Of a stretch of DNA of 64,000 bases, positions 17,772-26,894 are shown one piece after another. How positions within the stretch are numbered: position 1 is the stretch's first letter; each line of letters opens with the position of its first letter. The stretch comes from Clostridium pascui (GTDB lineage Bacteria; Bacillota; Clostridia; Clostridiales; Clostridiaceae). The stretch spans positions 186,001-250,000 of the forward strand of contig NZ_JAFBDB010000004.1 in NCBI RefSeq assembly GCF_016908015.1, written 5' to 3'. The notes below the pieces were generated by a model. It was not told the DNA's origin. It did no database searches and was given only the letters and a program-made list of their open reading frames with translations. The position numbers were made by a program, and so were the translations under genes.

Positions 17772-17966
17772 ATGAAAAACATTATAAATCAAATAAATAA
17801 TATTCTACCTCAGGTTATATTTGTAGGCACAATTATGAGCATTTTCTTAAGTATCATATTAATTGTATTAGGCTTTTATTTTAAGAAGAAAGAAAAATCA
17901 TGGTGGATTTTCTTGGTATTCCTTGGAGCAGTCACAATTATATCAAAAATAATACAATTACTATAA
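17772..17966 (+). CDS. Small two-helix membrane protein of the ABC cassette
   Basis: A 64-residue protein with two hydrophobic segments (about residues 13-34 and 43-62) joined by a basic loop FKKKEKSWW. TAGGAGG precedes ATG by seven bases, and the gene starts 11 bases after the permease, so it is part of the operon. I do not recognise the family; it may be an accessory or immunity-type subunit. Confidence 0.75.
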   Translation: MKNIINQINNILPQVIFVGTIMSIFLSIILIVLGFYFKKKEKSWWIFLVFLGAVTIISKIIQLL

Positions 17967-17984
17967 TGCCAAAGGATTGCTATA

Positions 17985-18725
17985 ATGAGCCAAAATTTAT
18001 TTACAAAGAATTTTATTCTCTTAGTTTTAGGACAAAACTCATCATTATTTGGAAATTATATCTTGAAGTTTGCTTTATCAATGTTTATCTTGGAGCTTAC
18101 AGGTTCCGCAACAATTTTTGCTTCGATTTTGGCAATTGCGATGATACCAACAATTTTACTCTCCCCATTTGGTGGGATTCTTGCTGACCGGGCAAATCGT
18201 AGAAATATTATGATTGCCCTGGACTTCATTTCGGGGGCAATCATACTTGTTGCAGCGTTTTTCTTCTCTGAACAAAATTCCATTCTAACGACTACATTTA
18301 TACTGATTGCCCTTTCTATTCTTGGAGCATTTGAATCACCTACCGTTCAAGCCTGCGTTCCTCAGATACACACGGGCGATAATATCATCCGGGCCAACGC
18401 TGTTGTGAATCAAATTGCGGCTATTGCAAATTTGATTTCTCCAATCCTTAGCAGCATCCTGTATCCCCTGTTCGGATTGAAGCCTATCATGTTTGTGAGT
18501 ATTGTAAGTTTCTTTCTCACTGCATTATTTGAATGCTTTATTAGTTTGAACTTTACCAGAAGAAACAATAAAGAAAGTATTCTACATATCATAAAATACG
18601 ACTTTCTTGTTAGTATGCAGTTTATTTTCAACTTATTAAAAAATCCAATGCTACTTGTGCATAGTTCTAAACTCCAAGTGGAAAAGTATCTTCATCTACA
18701 TAAAATGAATATAAAACAGGTATAG
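17985..18725 (+). pseudogene. Truncated MFS efflux transporter (chimeric 3' end)
   Basis: The first ~215 residues are the N-terminal half of a drug-efflux MFS transporter, with the motif-A-like loop GGILADRANRRN near residue 63 and about six transmembrane helices. A full MFS protein is about 400 residues; here the C-terminal six helices are missing. From about 18649 the frame runs through DNA that, on the other strand, encodes the end of an M20 amidohydrolase, giving a meaningless tail (VHSSKLQVEKYLHLHK). RBS AAAGGA precedes ATG by eight bases. It is almost surely non-functional as a transporter. Confidence 0.8.
18628..18702 (-). pseudogene. Relic of an M20 amidohydrolase gene 3' end
   Basis: Read on the minus strand this stretch gives VDEDTFPLGV-stop-NYAQVALDFLIS-stop. 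The intact amidohydrolase at 23316-24491 ends VDEDALPLGAASYAQVAIDFL. The DNA from 18649 to 18701 matches 23343 to 23395 at 43 of 53 positions without gaps. An in-frame TAG and loss of everything upstream show that it is a decayed fragment. Its orientation is the same as that of the intact gene, so polC lies between two direct copies. Confidence 0.85.
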
Positions 18726-18769
18726 ATATACTTTTTACAGAGGAGTATCCCTATACCTATCTTTCCTAC

Positions 18770-18799
18770 ATGACAAATCATAAGTCTATCCTATATAAT
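18770..18799 (+). promoter_or_regulatory. Predicted polC promoter
   Basis: ATGACA (18770-18775) and a perfect TATAAT (18794-18799) are separated by 18 bases, 42 bases before the polC start codon. Confidence 0.55.
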
Positions 18800-18841
18800 A
18801 GTAACATACTAAAAATTTGTGGGAGAAGGTTAGGAATTAAC

Positions 18842-21800
18842 ATGAGAAGAATAAATGAAATTTTTAGTGATTATGAATCAGGGGGTAACATAAATACTGC
18901 ACTTGTAGAAGCAGTAGTCCTAAAGAAAAATACTAAAACCTTAGAGATGAAAATCAGCTCAGATAAATATATTGAGATAAGAGAATTTGAATTCCTAAAT
19001 AAGTTTATAAGAGAAAGATTTACATTGAACGATTCTAAAATCACTGTAACATATGTTGATGGAACAGAAAAAAAGCCTATAAAAGATGAATTGGAAAGTA
19101 TCGTACTTTCACTGGCAGATAAATACCCTGCATTAAAGGCAGTGATAAATAATAGTGACTATGAAGTGGATAATGATACAATAAACTTTAATTTTAAAAT
19201 TGCAGTGTCAGGCTTTCTAAAATCCATGGATTATGATAAAAAAATCCATAATGCCATCAAAAACCTATATGGCACAGCATATAAAATAAATTTTATCGAT
19301 AAAGTAAGCAGCGAAGATTTGATAAGGGAGCAAGAGGATATACGTGAAAAGGAAATGCTGTTTATTCAAAAGCAAGTTGAGGCAACTTTAAATAATGTTA
19401 TCCCTAACTTACCTAAGGAATCTTCAGAAAAAAAACAAGAATTAAAATCCGAAACTGATGTAAAAAAAGGTGATCCTTTCTTGATACTAGGCAGAAGCTC
19501 TAAAATTAAGGATACTATAATAAAAATTACTGATATTACACCAGATGAGGGAAAGATAGCTATACAGGGGGAAATATCCAATATAGAAGCAAAGGAATTA
19601 AAAAGTGGAAAAACATTAATTTCTTTTGACTTATATGATGGCTCAAGCTCTATGACTTGTAAATCCTTTATTAAGCCTGGTGAAGACGGTGAGATATTAT
19701 CTAGACTTAAAAAGGCTAAAGGAGTTAGGCTTTCTGGAAATGCGGGCTATAGTAAGTTTTCCGGAGAAGTTGAACTTATTGCCAATACTATAATAGAAAT
19801 AGAAGGTATGAGAAAAGTTAAGAGACAGGATAGATCGCAGGTAAAAAGAGTAGAACTGCATATGCATACACAAATGAGTCAGATGGATGCTATGAGCAGC
19901 GCTACTGATTTGATTAAAAGAGCCATGAGCTGGGGCATGAAATCTATTGCTATAACCGATCATGGAGTTGTTCAATCCTTTCCTGAGGCCCATAAGCTTT
20001 TGGGAAGAGATAATCCTGATATGAAGGTCATATATGGAGTAGAGGCCTATTTAGCACCGGATAAAAAACCTTCTGTAACAAATCTTAAGGGCCAGAGCAT
20101 TGATACCACCTATTGTGTACTGGATTTGGAAACCACAGGCTTTTCACCAGTAACAGAAAAAATTACTGAGATAGGAATTATGAAACTTAAAGACGGAAAG
20201 GTAATAGAGGAATTTAGCTGCTTTGTAAATCCCGAAAAACCTATTCCTGCAAGGGTTATTGAAGTTACCAATATAACCGATGATATGGTAAAAGATGCAG
20301 AAACCATAGAAAATGTGCTCCCTAAAATGTTACAGTTTATACAGGGAAGCGTTTTGGTTGCCCATAATGCTGAATTCGATGTAGGCTTCTTAAAGCATAA
20401 CGCTAAAGTCTTAGGGTATGACTTCGATTTTACATACTTGGATACCTTATCCTTAGCAAAAGAGCTCTTTCCTGATTTTAAAACCTATAAATTAGGAAGA
20501 ATCGCTAAGAATCTTGGCATAAAGGTTGAGGTTGCTCATAGAGCCTTAGATGACGTGGCTACCACCGTTAAGGTCTTTAATATAATGCTTGAAAAGCTAA
20601 AGAAGAGAGGCGCAGAAACTCTTCAGGATATAGATATATACGGCTCCGATGAAGAAGCTAAGAGGGAGGAATATAAAAAGCTTAAAACCTATCATGCAAT
20701 AATACTAGCAAAGGATTATGTAGGATTAAAGAATTTATATAAGCTGGTATCCTATTCCCATTTGGATTATTTTTATAAGAAACCTCGTATATTAAAAAGC
20801 CTTTATAAAAAATACTCTGAAGGTTTAATCCTTGGTAGTGCCTGTAGTGAAGGAGAACTTTACCAGTCGATTTTGCTTGGAAAATCAGATGAGGAAATTG
20901 AAACCATTGCAGAGGAATATGATTATTTAGAAATTCAACCCCTAAGGAATAATGATTATTTAGTAAGAACAGAGCAGGTACCTAATAGAGAATATCTAAA
21001 AGAAATCAATCGAAGAATTGTTGCTCTGGGTGAAAAATTAAATAAACCTGTAGTGGCAACAGGAGATGTTCACTTTATGGACCCTGAGGATGAGATATAC
21101 AGGCGTATATTAGAAGCAGGACAGGGATTTAAAGACGCAGATAATCAGGCTCCTTTATATTTAAAAACAACTGAGGAAATGCTTGAAGAGTTTTCCTATC
21201 TAGGAAGCAAAAAGGCCTATGAGGTGGTAGTGGCAAACACCAATACGATATCTGATATGTGTGAACAGATTAGCCCTATTTCGCCACAAAAAGCTACACC
21301 ACATATAGATGGATGTGAGCAAACCATTAAAGATATTACCTATGGTAAGGCTCATGAACTTTATGGAGACCCTCTTCCTGAAATTATTCAACAAAGGCTC
21401 GATAGAGAGCTGGATTCAATTATAAAAAACGGATTCTCCGTAATGTATATAATTGCTCAAAAGCTTGTATGGAAATCAAATGAAGATGGCTATTTGGTAG
21501 GTTCTAGAGGATCTGTTGGTTCCTCTGTTGTAGCATATATGACTGGTATAACTGAAGTAAATGCCCTGCCGCCTCATTACAGATGCCCTAGCTGTAAGCA
21601 TTCGGACTTTACTGACTATGGCTATAAAATCGGTTTTGACTTACCAGATAAGATTTGCCCTGTTTGCGGAGAAGCTTTAGTTAAGGATGGCATAGATATC
21701 CCTTTTGAAACCTTCTTAGGTTTCAATGGAGATAAAGAACCGGATATAGACTTAAACTTTTCAGGAGAGTATCAGGGAAAGGCTCACAGATATACAGAGG

Positions 21801-23191
21801 TTATCTTTGGGAAAGGAACAACCTTTAAAGCAGGAACTATAGGTACCATAGCAGAAAAAACAGCTTTTGGATATGTAAAAAAGTATTTTGATGAAAAAGG
21901 TATATCAGTAAATAAGGCAGAAATTCTTAGGATCTCAAGAGGATGTACAGGTATAAAAAGAACCTCAGGACAGCATCCTGGGGGTATAATAGTTGTTCCC
22001 AAGGGAAGAGAAATATTTGAATTTTGCCCAGTACAGCATCCTGCAGATGATTCCAGCTCAGATATTATTACAACACATTTTGATTATCACTCCATTGATC
22101 AGAATTTATTGAAGCTTGATATACTAGGCCATGATGATCCAACAGTTATAAGAATGCTGCAGGATATTACAGGAGTAGACCCTAAGACGATACCTATGGA
22201 TGATAAGGAGACCATGTCTATATTCTCATCCACACAAGCTCTGGGAGTAACTCCCCAGCAGATAAATTCTAAGGTAGGAACATTTGGAGTTCCTGAGTTT
22301 GGTACTAAATTCGTAAGAGGAATGCTTTTAGATACAATGCCAAAAACCTTTATGGACTTAATATGTATATCAGGACTTTCTCATGGTACTGATGTGTGGC
22401 TAGGAAATGCTAAGGATTTAATTGATTCAAAAATAGTTACCAGCATAAGTGAAGCTGTGTGTACCAGAGATGATATCATGGTTTATCTAATCAAAAAAGG
22501 TTTACCACCTAACACTGCCTTTAAAATAATGGAGCTAGTTCGTAAAGGAAAGGCATTAAAGGACCCTGAAAAATGGGCTGAATATGAAGCAATGATGAGA
22601 GAACATGATGTACCAGAATGGTATATAGATTCCTGCAGGAAAATAAAATATATGTTCCCTAAGGCCCATGCTGCAGCTTATGTTATGATGGCCTTCAGAA
22701 TAGCTTGGTTTAAAGTTCATATACCCAAGGCCTATTATGCAGCATACTTCAGCATTAGAGCAAAGGCCTTTGATGCAGAATTTATGATATTTGGAAAAGA
22801 AAAAGTTAAAGAAAAGATGAAGGAAATTGATATGATGGGTAATCAAGCAGCTCCTAAGGATAAGGATATGTATGATGACTTAGAAATAGTTTTAGAAATG
22901 TATGAAAGGGACATTAAATTCCTTCCTATTGATTTATATAAATCCCATGCCTCTAAATTTCTAGTCGAAGAGGATGGTTTAAGACCTCCTATAAACAGCA
23001 TATCCGGTATGGGAACGGTAGCTGCAGAAGGAATATATAATGCAATCCAAGAAGAACAGCCCATTAGCTCTGTAGAAGATCTAAAGAAACGTGCTAAGAT
23101 TGGAAATTCTGCTATAGATTCACTCAGAAAATTTGGCTGCTTAATAGGTCTTCCAGAAAGTGATCAGCTTAGCTTTTTTGATGTGATTTAG
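18842..23191 (+). CDS. polC: DNA polymerase III PolC-type alpha subunit
   Basis: The Gram-positive replicative polymerase with built-in proofreading. The ~1449-residue product has an OB-fold region (about 225-325), a PHP domain (VELHMHTQMSQMD near 340), a DEDD 3'-5' exonuclease inserted in it (VLDLETTGFSP near 420; VAHNAEFDVGFLK; HRALDDVATT), a catalytic palm with PDIDLNFSGEYQ, a zinc motif CPSC...CPVC, and the C-terminal fingers/HhH region. The ATG at 18842 fits the family N-terminus MRRINEIF; the frame is open 72 bases further up but includes the promoter. The gene is usually next to nusA/rimP; here it sits alone, between an amidohydrolase relic and the intact amidohydrolase. Confidence 0.95.
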   Translation: MRRINEIFSDYESGGNINTALVEAVVLKKNTKTLEMKISSDKYIEIREFEFLNKFIRERFTLNDSKITVTYVDGTEKKPIKDELESIVLSLADKYPALKAVINNSDYEVDNDTINFNFKIAVSGFLKSMDYDKKIHNAIKNLYGTAYKINFIDKVSSEDLIREQEDIREKEMLFIQKQVEATLNNVIPNLPKESSEKKQELKSETDVKKGDPFLILGRSSKIKDTIIKITDITPDEGKIAIQGEISNIEAKELKSGKTLISFDLYDGSSSMTCKSFIKPGEDGEILSRLKKAKGVRLSGNAGYSKFSGEVELIANTIIEIEGMRKVKRQDRSQVKRVELHMHTQMSQMDAMSSATDLIKRAMSWGMKSIAITDHGVVQSFPEAHKLLGRDNPDMKVIYGVEAYLAPDKKPSVTNLKGQSIDTTYCVLDLETTGFSPVTEKITEIGIMKLKDGKVIEEFSCFVNPEKPIPARVIEVTNITDDMVKDAETIENVLPKMLQFIQGSVLVAHNAEFDVGFLKHNAKVLGYDFDFTYLDTLSLAKELFPDFKTYKLGRIAKNLGIKVEVAHRALDDVATTVKVFNIMLEKLKKRGAETLQDIDIYGSDEEAKREEYKKLKTYHAIILAKDYVGLKNLYKLVSYSHLDYFYKKPRILKSLYKKYSEGLILGSACSEGELYQSILLGKSDEEIETIAEEYDYLEIQPLRNNDYLVRTEQVPNREYLKEINRRIVALGEKLNKPVVATGDVHFMDPEDEIYRRILEAGQGFKDADNQAPLYLKTTEEMLEEFSYLGSKKAYEVVVANTNTISDMCEQISPISPQKATPHIDGCEQTIKDITYGKAHELYGDPLPEIIQQRLDRELDSIIKNGFSVMYIIAQKLVWKSNEDGYLVGSRGSVGSSVVAYMTGITEVNALPPHYRCPSCKHSDFTDYGYKIGFDLPDKICPVCGEALVKDGIDIPFETFLGFNGDKEPDIDLNFSGEYQGKAHRYTEVIFGKGTTFKAGTIGTIAEKTAFGYVKKYFDEKGISVNKAEILRISRGCTGIKRTSGQHPGGIIVVPKGREIFEFCPVQHPADDSSSDIITTHFDYHSIDQNLLKLDILGHDDPTVIRMLQDITGVDPKTIPMDDKETMSIFSSTQALGVTPQQINSKVGTFGVPEFGTKFVRGMLLDTMPKTFMDLICISGLSHGTDVWLGNAKDLIDSKIVTSISEAVCTRDDIMVYLIKKGLPPNTAFKIMELVRKGKALKDPEKWAEYEAMMREHDVPEWYIDSCRKIKYMFPKAHAAAYVMMAFRIAWFKVHIPKAYYAAYFSIRAKAFDAEFMIFGKEKVKEKMKEIDMMGNQAAPKDKDMYDDLEIVLEMYERDIKFLPIDLYKSHASKFLVEEDGLRPPINSISGMGTVAAEGIYNAIQEEQPISSVEDLKKRAKIGNSAIDSLRKFGCLIGLPESDQLSFFDVI

Positions 23192-23277
23192 CCAGTAAAA
23201 ATCATTACTAATACGAACTAAAAGTTATAAAGATTTATCTATATACACTACCACCATCTTTATTTATAGAAAAAAAG

Positions 23278-23312
23278 CCTCAAGAATACTTCTTTATTCT
23301 TGAGGTTTTTTG
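23278..23312. terminator. Terminator after polC, shared with the amidohydrolase
   Basis: An 11-bp stem CCTCAAGAATA/TATTCTTGAGG (23278-23288 and 23295-23305) is followed by six T on the plus strand and preceded by six A, so it can act for both convergent genes. Confidence 0.85.
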
Positions 23313-23315
23313 TTA

Positions 23316-24491
23316 TTATTTATTTTTATTTAAGAAATCTATTGCCACTTGTGCATAGCTTGCAGCCCCAAGTGGAAGTGCATCTTCATCTACATTGAAG
23401 AAATTTGAATGATGGGAATACTTACATCCCTTTTCTTCATTTCTTCCCCCTAGGAACATAAATGCTCCTGGTACCCTTTGTGCGTATTCTGAGAAATCCT
23501 CTGATCCCATCGCCTTATCTATAGCAATTATATTTTCCTGTCCTACTACTTTTGCTACAGATTCCCGAGCAAACTTTGTGGATTTTTCTTCATTTATAGT
23601 AGGGCTGCACATAAATTCATACTTATATTCATACTGGCAACCATGAGCTTCACAAGTATTTTTAACCATTTTTTCAATCCATTCAGGAAGCATTTTTCTA
23701 GAGTATTCAGTAAATGCTCTATTCATCCCTTGTATGGTTGCTTTTCCAGGTACTACGTTAAATCTTTCTCCAGAATGAAAGGTCCCTACATTTATAACTA
23801 TAGGTTGTCTTGCATCATTTACTTTTGTTGCAATAGTATGAAGTCCTTGAACTACTGCTGTTGCACAAGTTAATGCATCAACCCCTTGCCATGGTGAAGA
23901 ACCATGTGCGGACTTTCCTATTATAGTTAAATCAAAACAATCTGCTGATGCCATTACAGGTCCCGGCTGGAGGCCTACTTGTCCTGTAGGCACATCTGAC
24001 CAAATATGCATTCCAAATATCATATCTACTTTAGGATTCTCTAGTACTCCACCTTCTATCATAGCCTTTGCCCCACCCGCTACTTCTTCTGCAGGCTGAA
24101 ATATAAATTTTACTGTTCCTTGTAGTTCTTCTTTCATTCCTGATAAAATTTTTGCTGCTCCAAGTAATGTTGCAGCATGGCAGTCATGTCCACAAGCGTG
24201 CATTAATCCAGGTGTTTCTGAGCTGAATGAAAGCCCAGTTTGCTCATTTACAGATAGTGCATCTATGTCAGCACGTAAAGCTATAACCTTTCCTTCTTTC
24301 CCTCCTTTTAATAGCCCTACAACACCTGTTTTTGTTACCCTTAGAGTTTCTATTCCCATTTTCTTTAATTCTTCTTCGATTTTATCTGTAGTTCTAAATT
24401 CCTCGAAGGATGCCTCTGGATGCCTGTGAAAATCCCTTCTTAAATTTACCATCCATTCATAATTTTCTTTCGCAAAATCTAAAGTTTTCAT
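23316..24491 (-). CDS. M20 family amidohydrolase (hippurate / N-acyl-amino-acid hydrolase type)
   Basis: Metal-dependent hydrolase that cleaves N-acyl or aminoacyl amides. The 391-residue protein shows the family order: DFHRHPEASFEE near residue 20, RADIDAL near 73, the metal motif HACGHDCHAATLLGAA near 97, catalytic FQPAEEVAGGAKAM near 130, FGMHIWSD, and a dimerisation domain with GKSAHGS. The ATG at 24491 has GGAGG seven bases upstream. It is cotranscribed with the membrane protein upstream, behind a T-box whose specifier reads as CUC (Leu); this suggests that the released amino acid is leucine, as inference. The 3' end exists a second time as a relic at 18628-18702. Confidence 0.9.
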   Translation of the reverse strand: MKTLDFAKENYEWMVNLRRDFHRHPEASFEEFRTTDKIEEELKKMGIETLRVTKTGVVGLLKGGKEGKVIALRADIDALSVNEQTGLSFSSETPGLMHACGHDCHAATLLGAAKILSGMKEELQGTVKFIFQPAEEVAGGAKAMIEGGVLENPKVDMIFGMHIWSDVPTGQVGLQPGPVMASADCFDLTIIGKSAHGSSPWQGVDALTCATAVVQGLHTIATKVNDARQPIVINVGTFHSGERFNVVPGKATIQGMNRAFTEYSRKMLPEWIEKMVKNTCEAHGCQYEYKYEFMCSPTINEEKSTKFARESVAKVVGQENIIAIDKAMGSEDFSEYAQRVPGAFMFLGGRNEEKGCKYSHHSNFFNVDEDALPLGAASYAQVAIDFLNKNK

Positions 24492-24517
24492 ATCCAAACC
24501 TCCCCGTATATTTAGTG

Positions 24518-24550
24518 CCCAGTTGCTAGTAATCAGTAACTAGTACCAGC
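24518..24550. repeat. Short relic of the CAGTAA/TTACTG repeat family
   Basis: The intergenic stretch CCCAGTTGCTAGTAATCAGTAACTAGTACCAGC resembles the arm units of the elements at 29282 and 39638, but lacks the central GTTTTGC palindrome. It lies between the amidohydrolase and the upstream transporter gene. Confidence 0.5.
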
Positions 24551-24604
24551 TTGTAATTATTGATTCATTTTCTTGATCTTAGAATCCTTGGCCTAACTCC
24601 TAAC

Positions 24605-25801
24605 TTACATCATTTTTACCATAAACCCTGCAAGTACTACAGAAGCTATGGTTACAGTTACAAATCCTGATATAAGCATCTTAGGAAGAACTTCATCTAA
24701 TATTGCCTTCTTCTCCTCCTCAGTTTTTCCTTCTGCATTTGCAACTTCTTGAGAAATTATAAATGTTCCTGGAAAACCAAATAACGCAGTAATACCTATT
24801 GATAAAGACATCTGCCAACTATAGCCCAAAACCTTACCTACGGGTATGCTGGTAATGACAATACCTATAACCCCTAATGTTAAACTTACAACTAAAGGCC
24901 ATAATAATGTTAATACCATTTGAGGAGTTGCGCTTACTAGATTTGAGAATATTACAACCATAAGTGCACCCATTGCTAATCCAAAAGAATTTGCTTTAGT
25001 CATGCTATCAGTTTCCAAAAATCCTAGTTCCTTTAACGCTACTCCGATAATTAAACATACAACATACTTATTTACTACATTTCCTGTAAGTGCAGATATT
25101 TTATAGCTTAGCACTGCTGCGAGTCCAAGCTTTGCTAAAAGTATTGAAGATGTTTGAAGTTCTTTTGGAAGAGCTGGTATTAAATATTTTTTTGGTTTAT
25201 CTATATTTTCTGATGTGGCAGCCATTTCTGTAGCATCCCTCTTATCATTTATATTTAACTTGCCTTCTTTTAATTCCTTTGATAATCTTTTTGCTTCTTT
25301 TCTAAGACAAATTGAAGCTATTGGATATCCAAAAAAGCCTTGAACTACTACAAGTAATGTTGCAAAAACCATAATTGTTTCGAGTCCTTTTGCCTTGGCA
25401 ACCTCACCCATCATAATACCTGCTACAACTCCTCCAGCTATTGGTGGTGCTGCAGCTACAGCGTAATCTTTTCCTAAAATTGGAGTACCTGCAAAATATA
25501 CAAAAACACCGATTCCTATAATAGCAGCTAGTGCTATTACAACAGTTTTCCACTGTTGTACTAAATCCTTTATACTCATGAGTGTTCCCATATGGGTAAT
25601 TAGTACTGCTATTAATATACTTCCCATAGCAAGTAAGGATGAATCCTTGAATATAGTTTTGGGAAGCCCCACCCAAAAACCAACCATTAGAATTACTGAA
25701 GATACAAACATAGTAGAACAAATAGCCTTTGTCTTTGATGATACAAAGTCACCAACACCAAAGATTAGAAGTAAAACCGAAAATGCAAGAAGTCCATCCA
25801 T
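24605..25801 (-). CDS. Putative transporter, DUF3100-like multi-pass membrane protein
   Basis: A 398-residue protein with about ten hydrophobic segments in two halves separated by a charged cytoplasmic loop (about residues 168-215). Characteristic stretches include LITHMGTLMS near 70, APPIAGGVVAGIMMGE near 118 and LFGFPGTFIISQE near 335; the two-half layout resembles small-solute symporters. I believe it belongs to DUF3100, from memory of clostridial annotations. Its function is not established. AAAGGGGGG precedes ATG. It is the first gene after a leucine-type T-box and is followed by the M20 amidohydrolase, so a natural guess is that it imports a leucine-containing amide that the hydrolase then cleaves. 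Confidence 0.75.
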   Translation of the reverse strand: MDGLLAFSVLLLIFGVGDFVSSKTKAICSTMFVSSVILMVGFWVGLPKTIFKDSSLLAMGSILIAVLITHMGTLMSIKDLVQQWKTVVIALAAIIGIGVFVYFAGTPILGKDYAVAAAPPIAGGVVAGIMMGEVAKAKGLETIMVFATLLVVVQGFFGYPIASICLRKEAKRLSKELKEGKLNINDKRDATEMAATSENIDKPKKYLIPALPKELQTSSILLAKLGLAAVLSYKISALTGNVVNKYVVCLIIGVALKELGFLETDSMTKANSFGLAMGALMVVIFSNLVSATPQMVLTLLWPLVVSLTLGVIGIVITSIPVGKVLGYSWQMSLSIGITALFGFPGTFIISQEVANAEGKTEEEKKAILDEVLPKMLISGFVTVTIASVVLAGFMVKMM

Positions 25802-25835
25802 AATTTTTTTCCCCCTTTAATTTATATTAGTATAT

Positions 25836-26140
25836 AAAAAACCTCTATATATCCTTCAGATATATAGAGGCGTATACTAACGCTGTACCACTCTACTTCA
25901 CCACAAACTAAATGTATTTATGGCCTTTGACAGTTTCTATAAAACTCTTACATTATAACGGATGCTACCGTAAAAACTTACTTAGGTTTCAGTTTTTATG
26001 TTCAGGGTTGAGTATTGCCTATATCATTAGCACCAATTCTCAGCAGCCATTGGCTCTCTGTAACTAAATTTATATAGCTTTTTCCCATCATAACTATTTC
26101 CATGTATTTACTTTTTACCCAAATGTTATTTGGGATTATT
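25836..26140 (-). promoter_or_regulatory. T-box riboswitch, leucine specifier (CUC)
   Basis: Read on the minus strand. Stem I has the AGAGA motif and a GCUGAGA distal loop (about 26050-26080). The specifier loop reads GCAAUA-CUC-A, with CUC at 26010-26012. The T-box sequence GUAGAGUGGUACAGCG is at 25881-25896; its UGGU can pair with an ACCA tRNA end, fitting tRNA-Leu. A terminator stem (25842-25853 / 25859-25870) is followed by UUUUUU. Uncharged tRNA would favour antitermination, so the transporter and amidohydrolase would be made during leucine starvation. The specifier was placed by comparing it with the known glyQS leader architecture. Confidence 0.88.
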
Positions 26141-26147
26141 GTTATTT

Positions 26148-26176
26148 ATCTTATCATCTATAAAAAGGGGTGTCAA
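26148..26176 (-). promoter_or_regulatory. Promoter of the T-box/transporter operon
   Basis: Perfect -35 TTGACA (26171-26176), 17-base spacer, -10 TAAGAT (26148-26153), placed just before the T-box leader. Confidence 0.75.
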
Positions 26177-26179
26177 CGG

Positions 26180-26500
26180 CATTTTTGTAAAAAGTTTGAA
26201 TGTTTTACAATTACTTTTCTATGAATAATTACTTGCAAAACAAGCACCTTTTTTGAAAACGACTACTGAAATATATTAATTCACTTATACTAAACACTAT
26301 AAAATTATAAAAACTCAAAGTACTATTTCCTACTACTTATTTTATTAACAGCTACATTATCGCTTCATAATTTTAATACTATGCAAGATAAAATTCTCAT
26401 ATTTTATTCGACTATAATTTCTTATTTTGTATTGTTTTTAATTTATTTAGAAAAATATTATAGTTTAGTATATAATTTCCCTAAATTTGGATAAGATAAT
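26180..26500. other. AT-rich intergenic spacer, nothing identified
   Basis: Between the T-box promoter and the small ACT-like gene there is an AT-rich stretch without a supported ORF, RNA motif or repeat. Weak -10-like TATAAT sequences occur near 26470, possibly serving the gene at 26575. Confidence 0.5.
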
Positions 26501-26574
26501 ATTTGTATGCTATTGTATGTGTAATGAAAAATCACAAACTAAATCTAAATTTACAAGGAAGGAGTTTTCCACTT

Positions 26575-26826
26575 ATGAAAAAAACTATCATAATGGCTGT
26601 TACCATCGACGGAAGAGATGAACATGCTCCAAGGGTACAACAAATTTTAACTGAGCATGGCTGTATAATAAAAACACGAATAGGCTTACATGAAACTGAA
26701 GAAGATTCTTGTTCTCCAAAGGGACTTATACTTCTTCAAATATTTGCTGAAAAGCCTGATGTAGAAGCACTCGAAAATGAACTAATCTCTGTTGAAGGAG
26801 TTCATGTAAACAAAATGGATATTTAA
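26575..26826 (+). CDS. Small ACT-like regulator (TM1266 / iron-only hydrogenase regulator type)
   Basis: An 83-residue protein with a ferredoxin-like ACT fold pattern: strand MKKTIIMAVTIDGR, helix HAPRVQQILTEHG, strand IIKTRIGLHE, a central loop with Cys (EEDSCSPKG), strand LILLQIFAE, helix PDVEALENELI and strand VHVNKMDI. It resembles TM1266-type proteins annotated as iron-only hydrogenase system regulators. Those are usually encoded with hydrogenase maturation genes; none is near here. The ATG at 26575 has GGAAGGAG ten bases upstream; the frame is open further upstream without RBS. Role is uncertain. Confidence 0.7.
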   Translation: MKKTIIMAVTIDGRDEHAPRVQQILTEHGCIIKTRIGLHETEEDSCSPKGLILLQIFAEKPDVEALENELISVEGVHVNKMDI

Positions 26827-26854
26827 AAAAGCTTGCATTATTGCAAGCTTTTTT
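26825..26854. terminator. Bidirectional terminator
   Basis: Perfect 13-bp stem AAAAAAGCTTGCA/TGCAAGCTTTTTT (26825-26837 and 26842-26854) with loop TTAT. It serves the ACT-like gene and the convergent mnmA. Confidence 0.9.
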
Positions 26855-26894
26855 ATTTTAAATTAATTATTAATCATTTAACATCAAACATTAA

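Noticed and set aside
17900-18187. 95-codon frame overlapping the small membrane gene and the MFS gene
   Set aside because: It overlaps two genes with good SD sites and has no start signal of its own.
25404-25721. 105-codon minus-strand frame within the putative transporter
   Set aside because: Alternative frame of the transporter gene, rich in Cys/Tyr/Asn as expected for a shifted frame.
25836-26140. Possible tRNA gene in the structured leader
   Set aside because: The stems match a T-box leader with specifier loop, T-box and terminator; there is no cloverleaf or CCA end.
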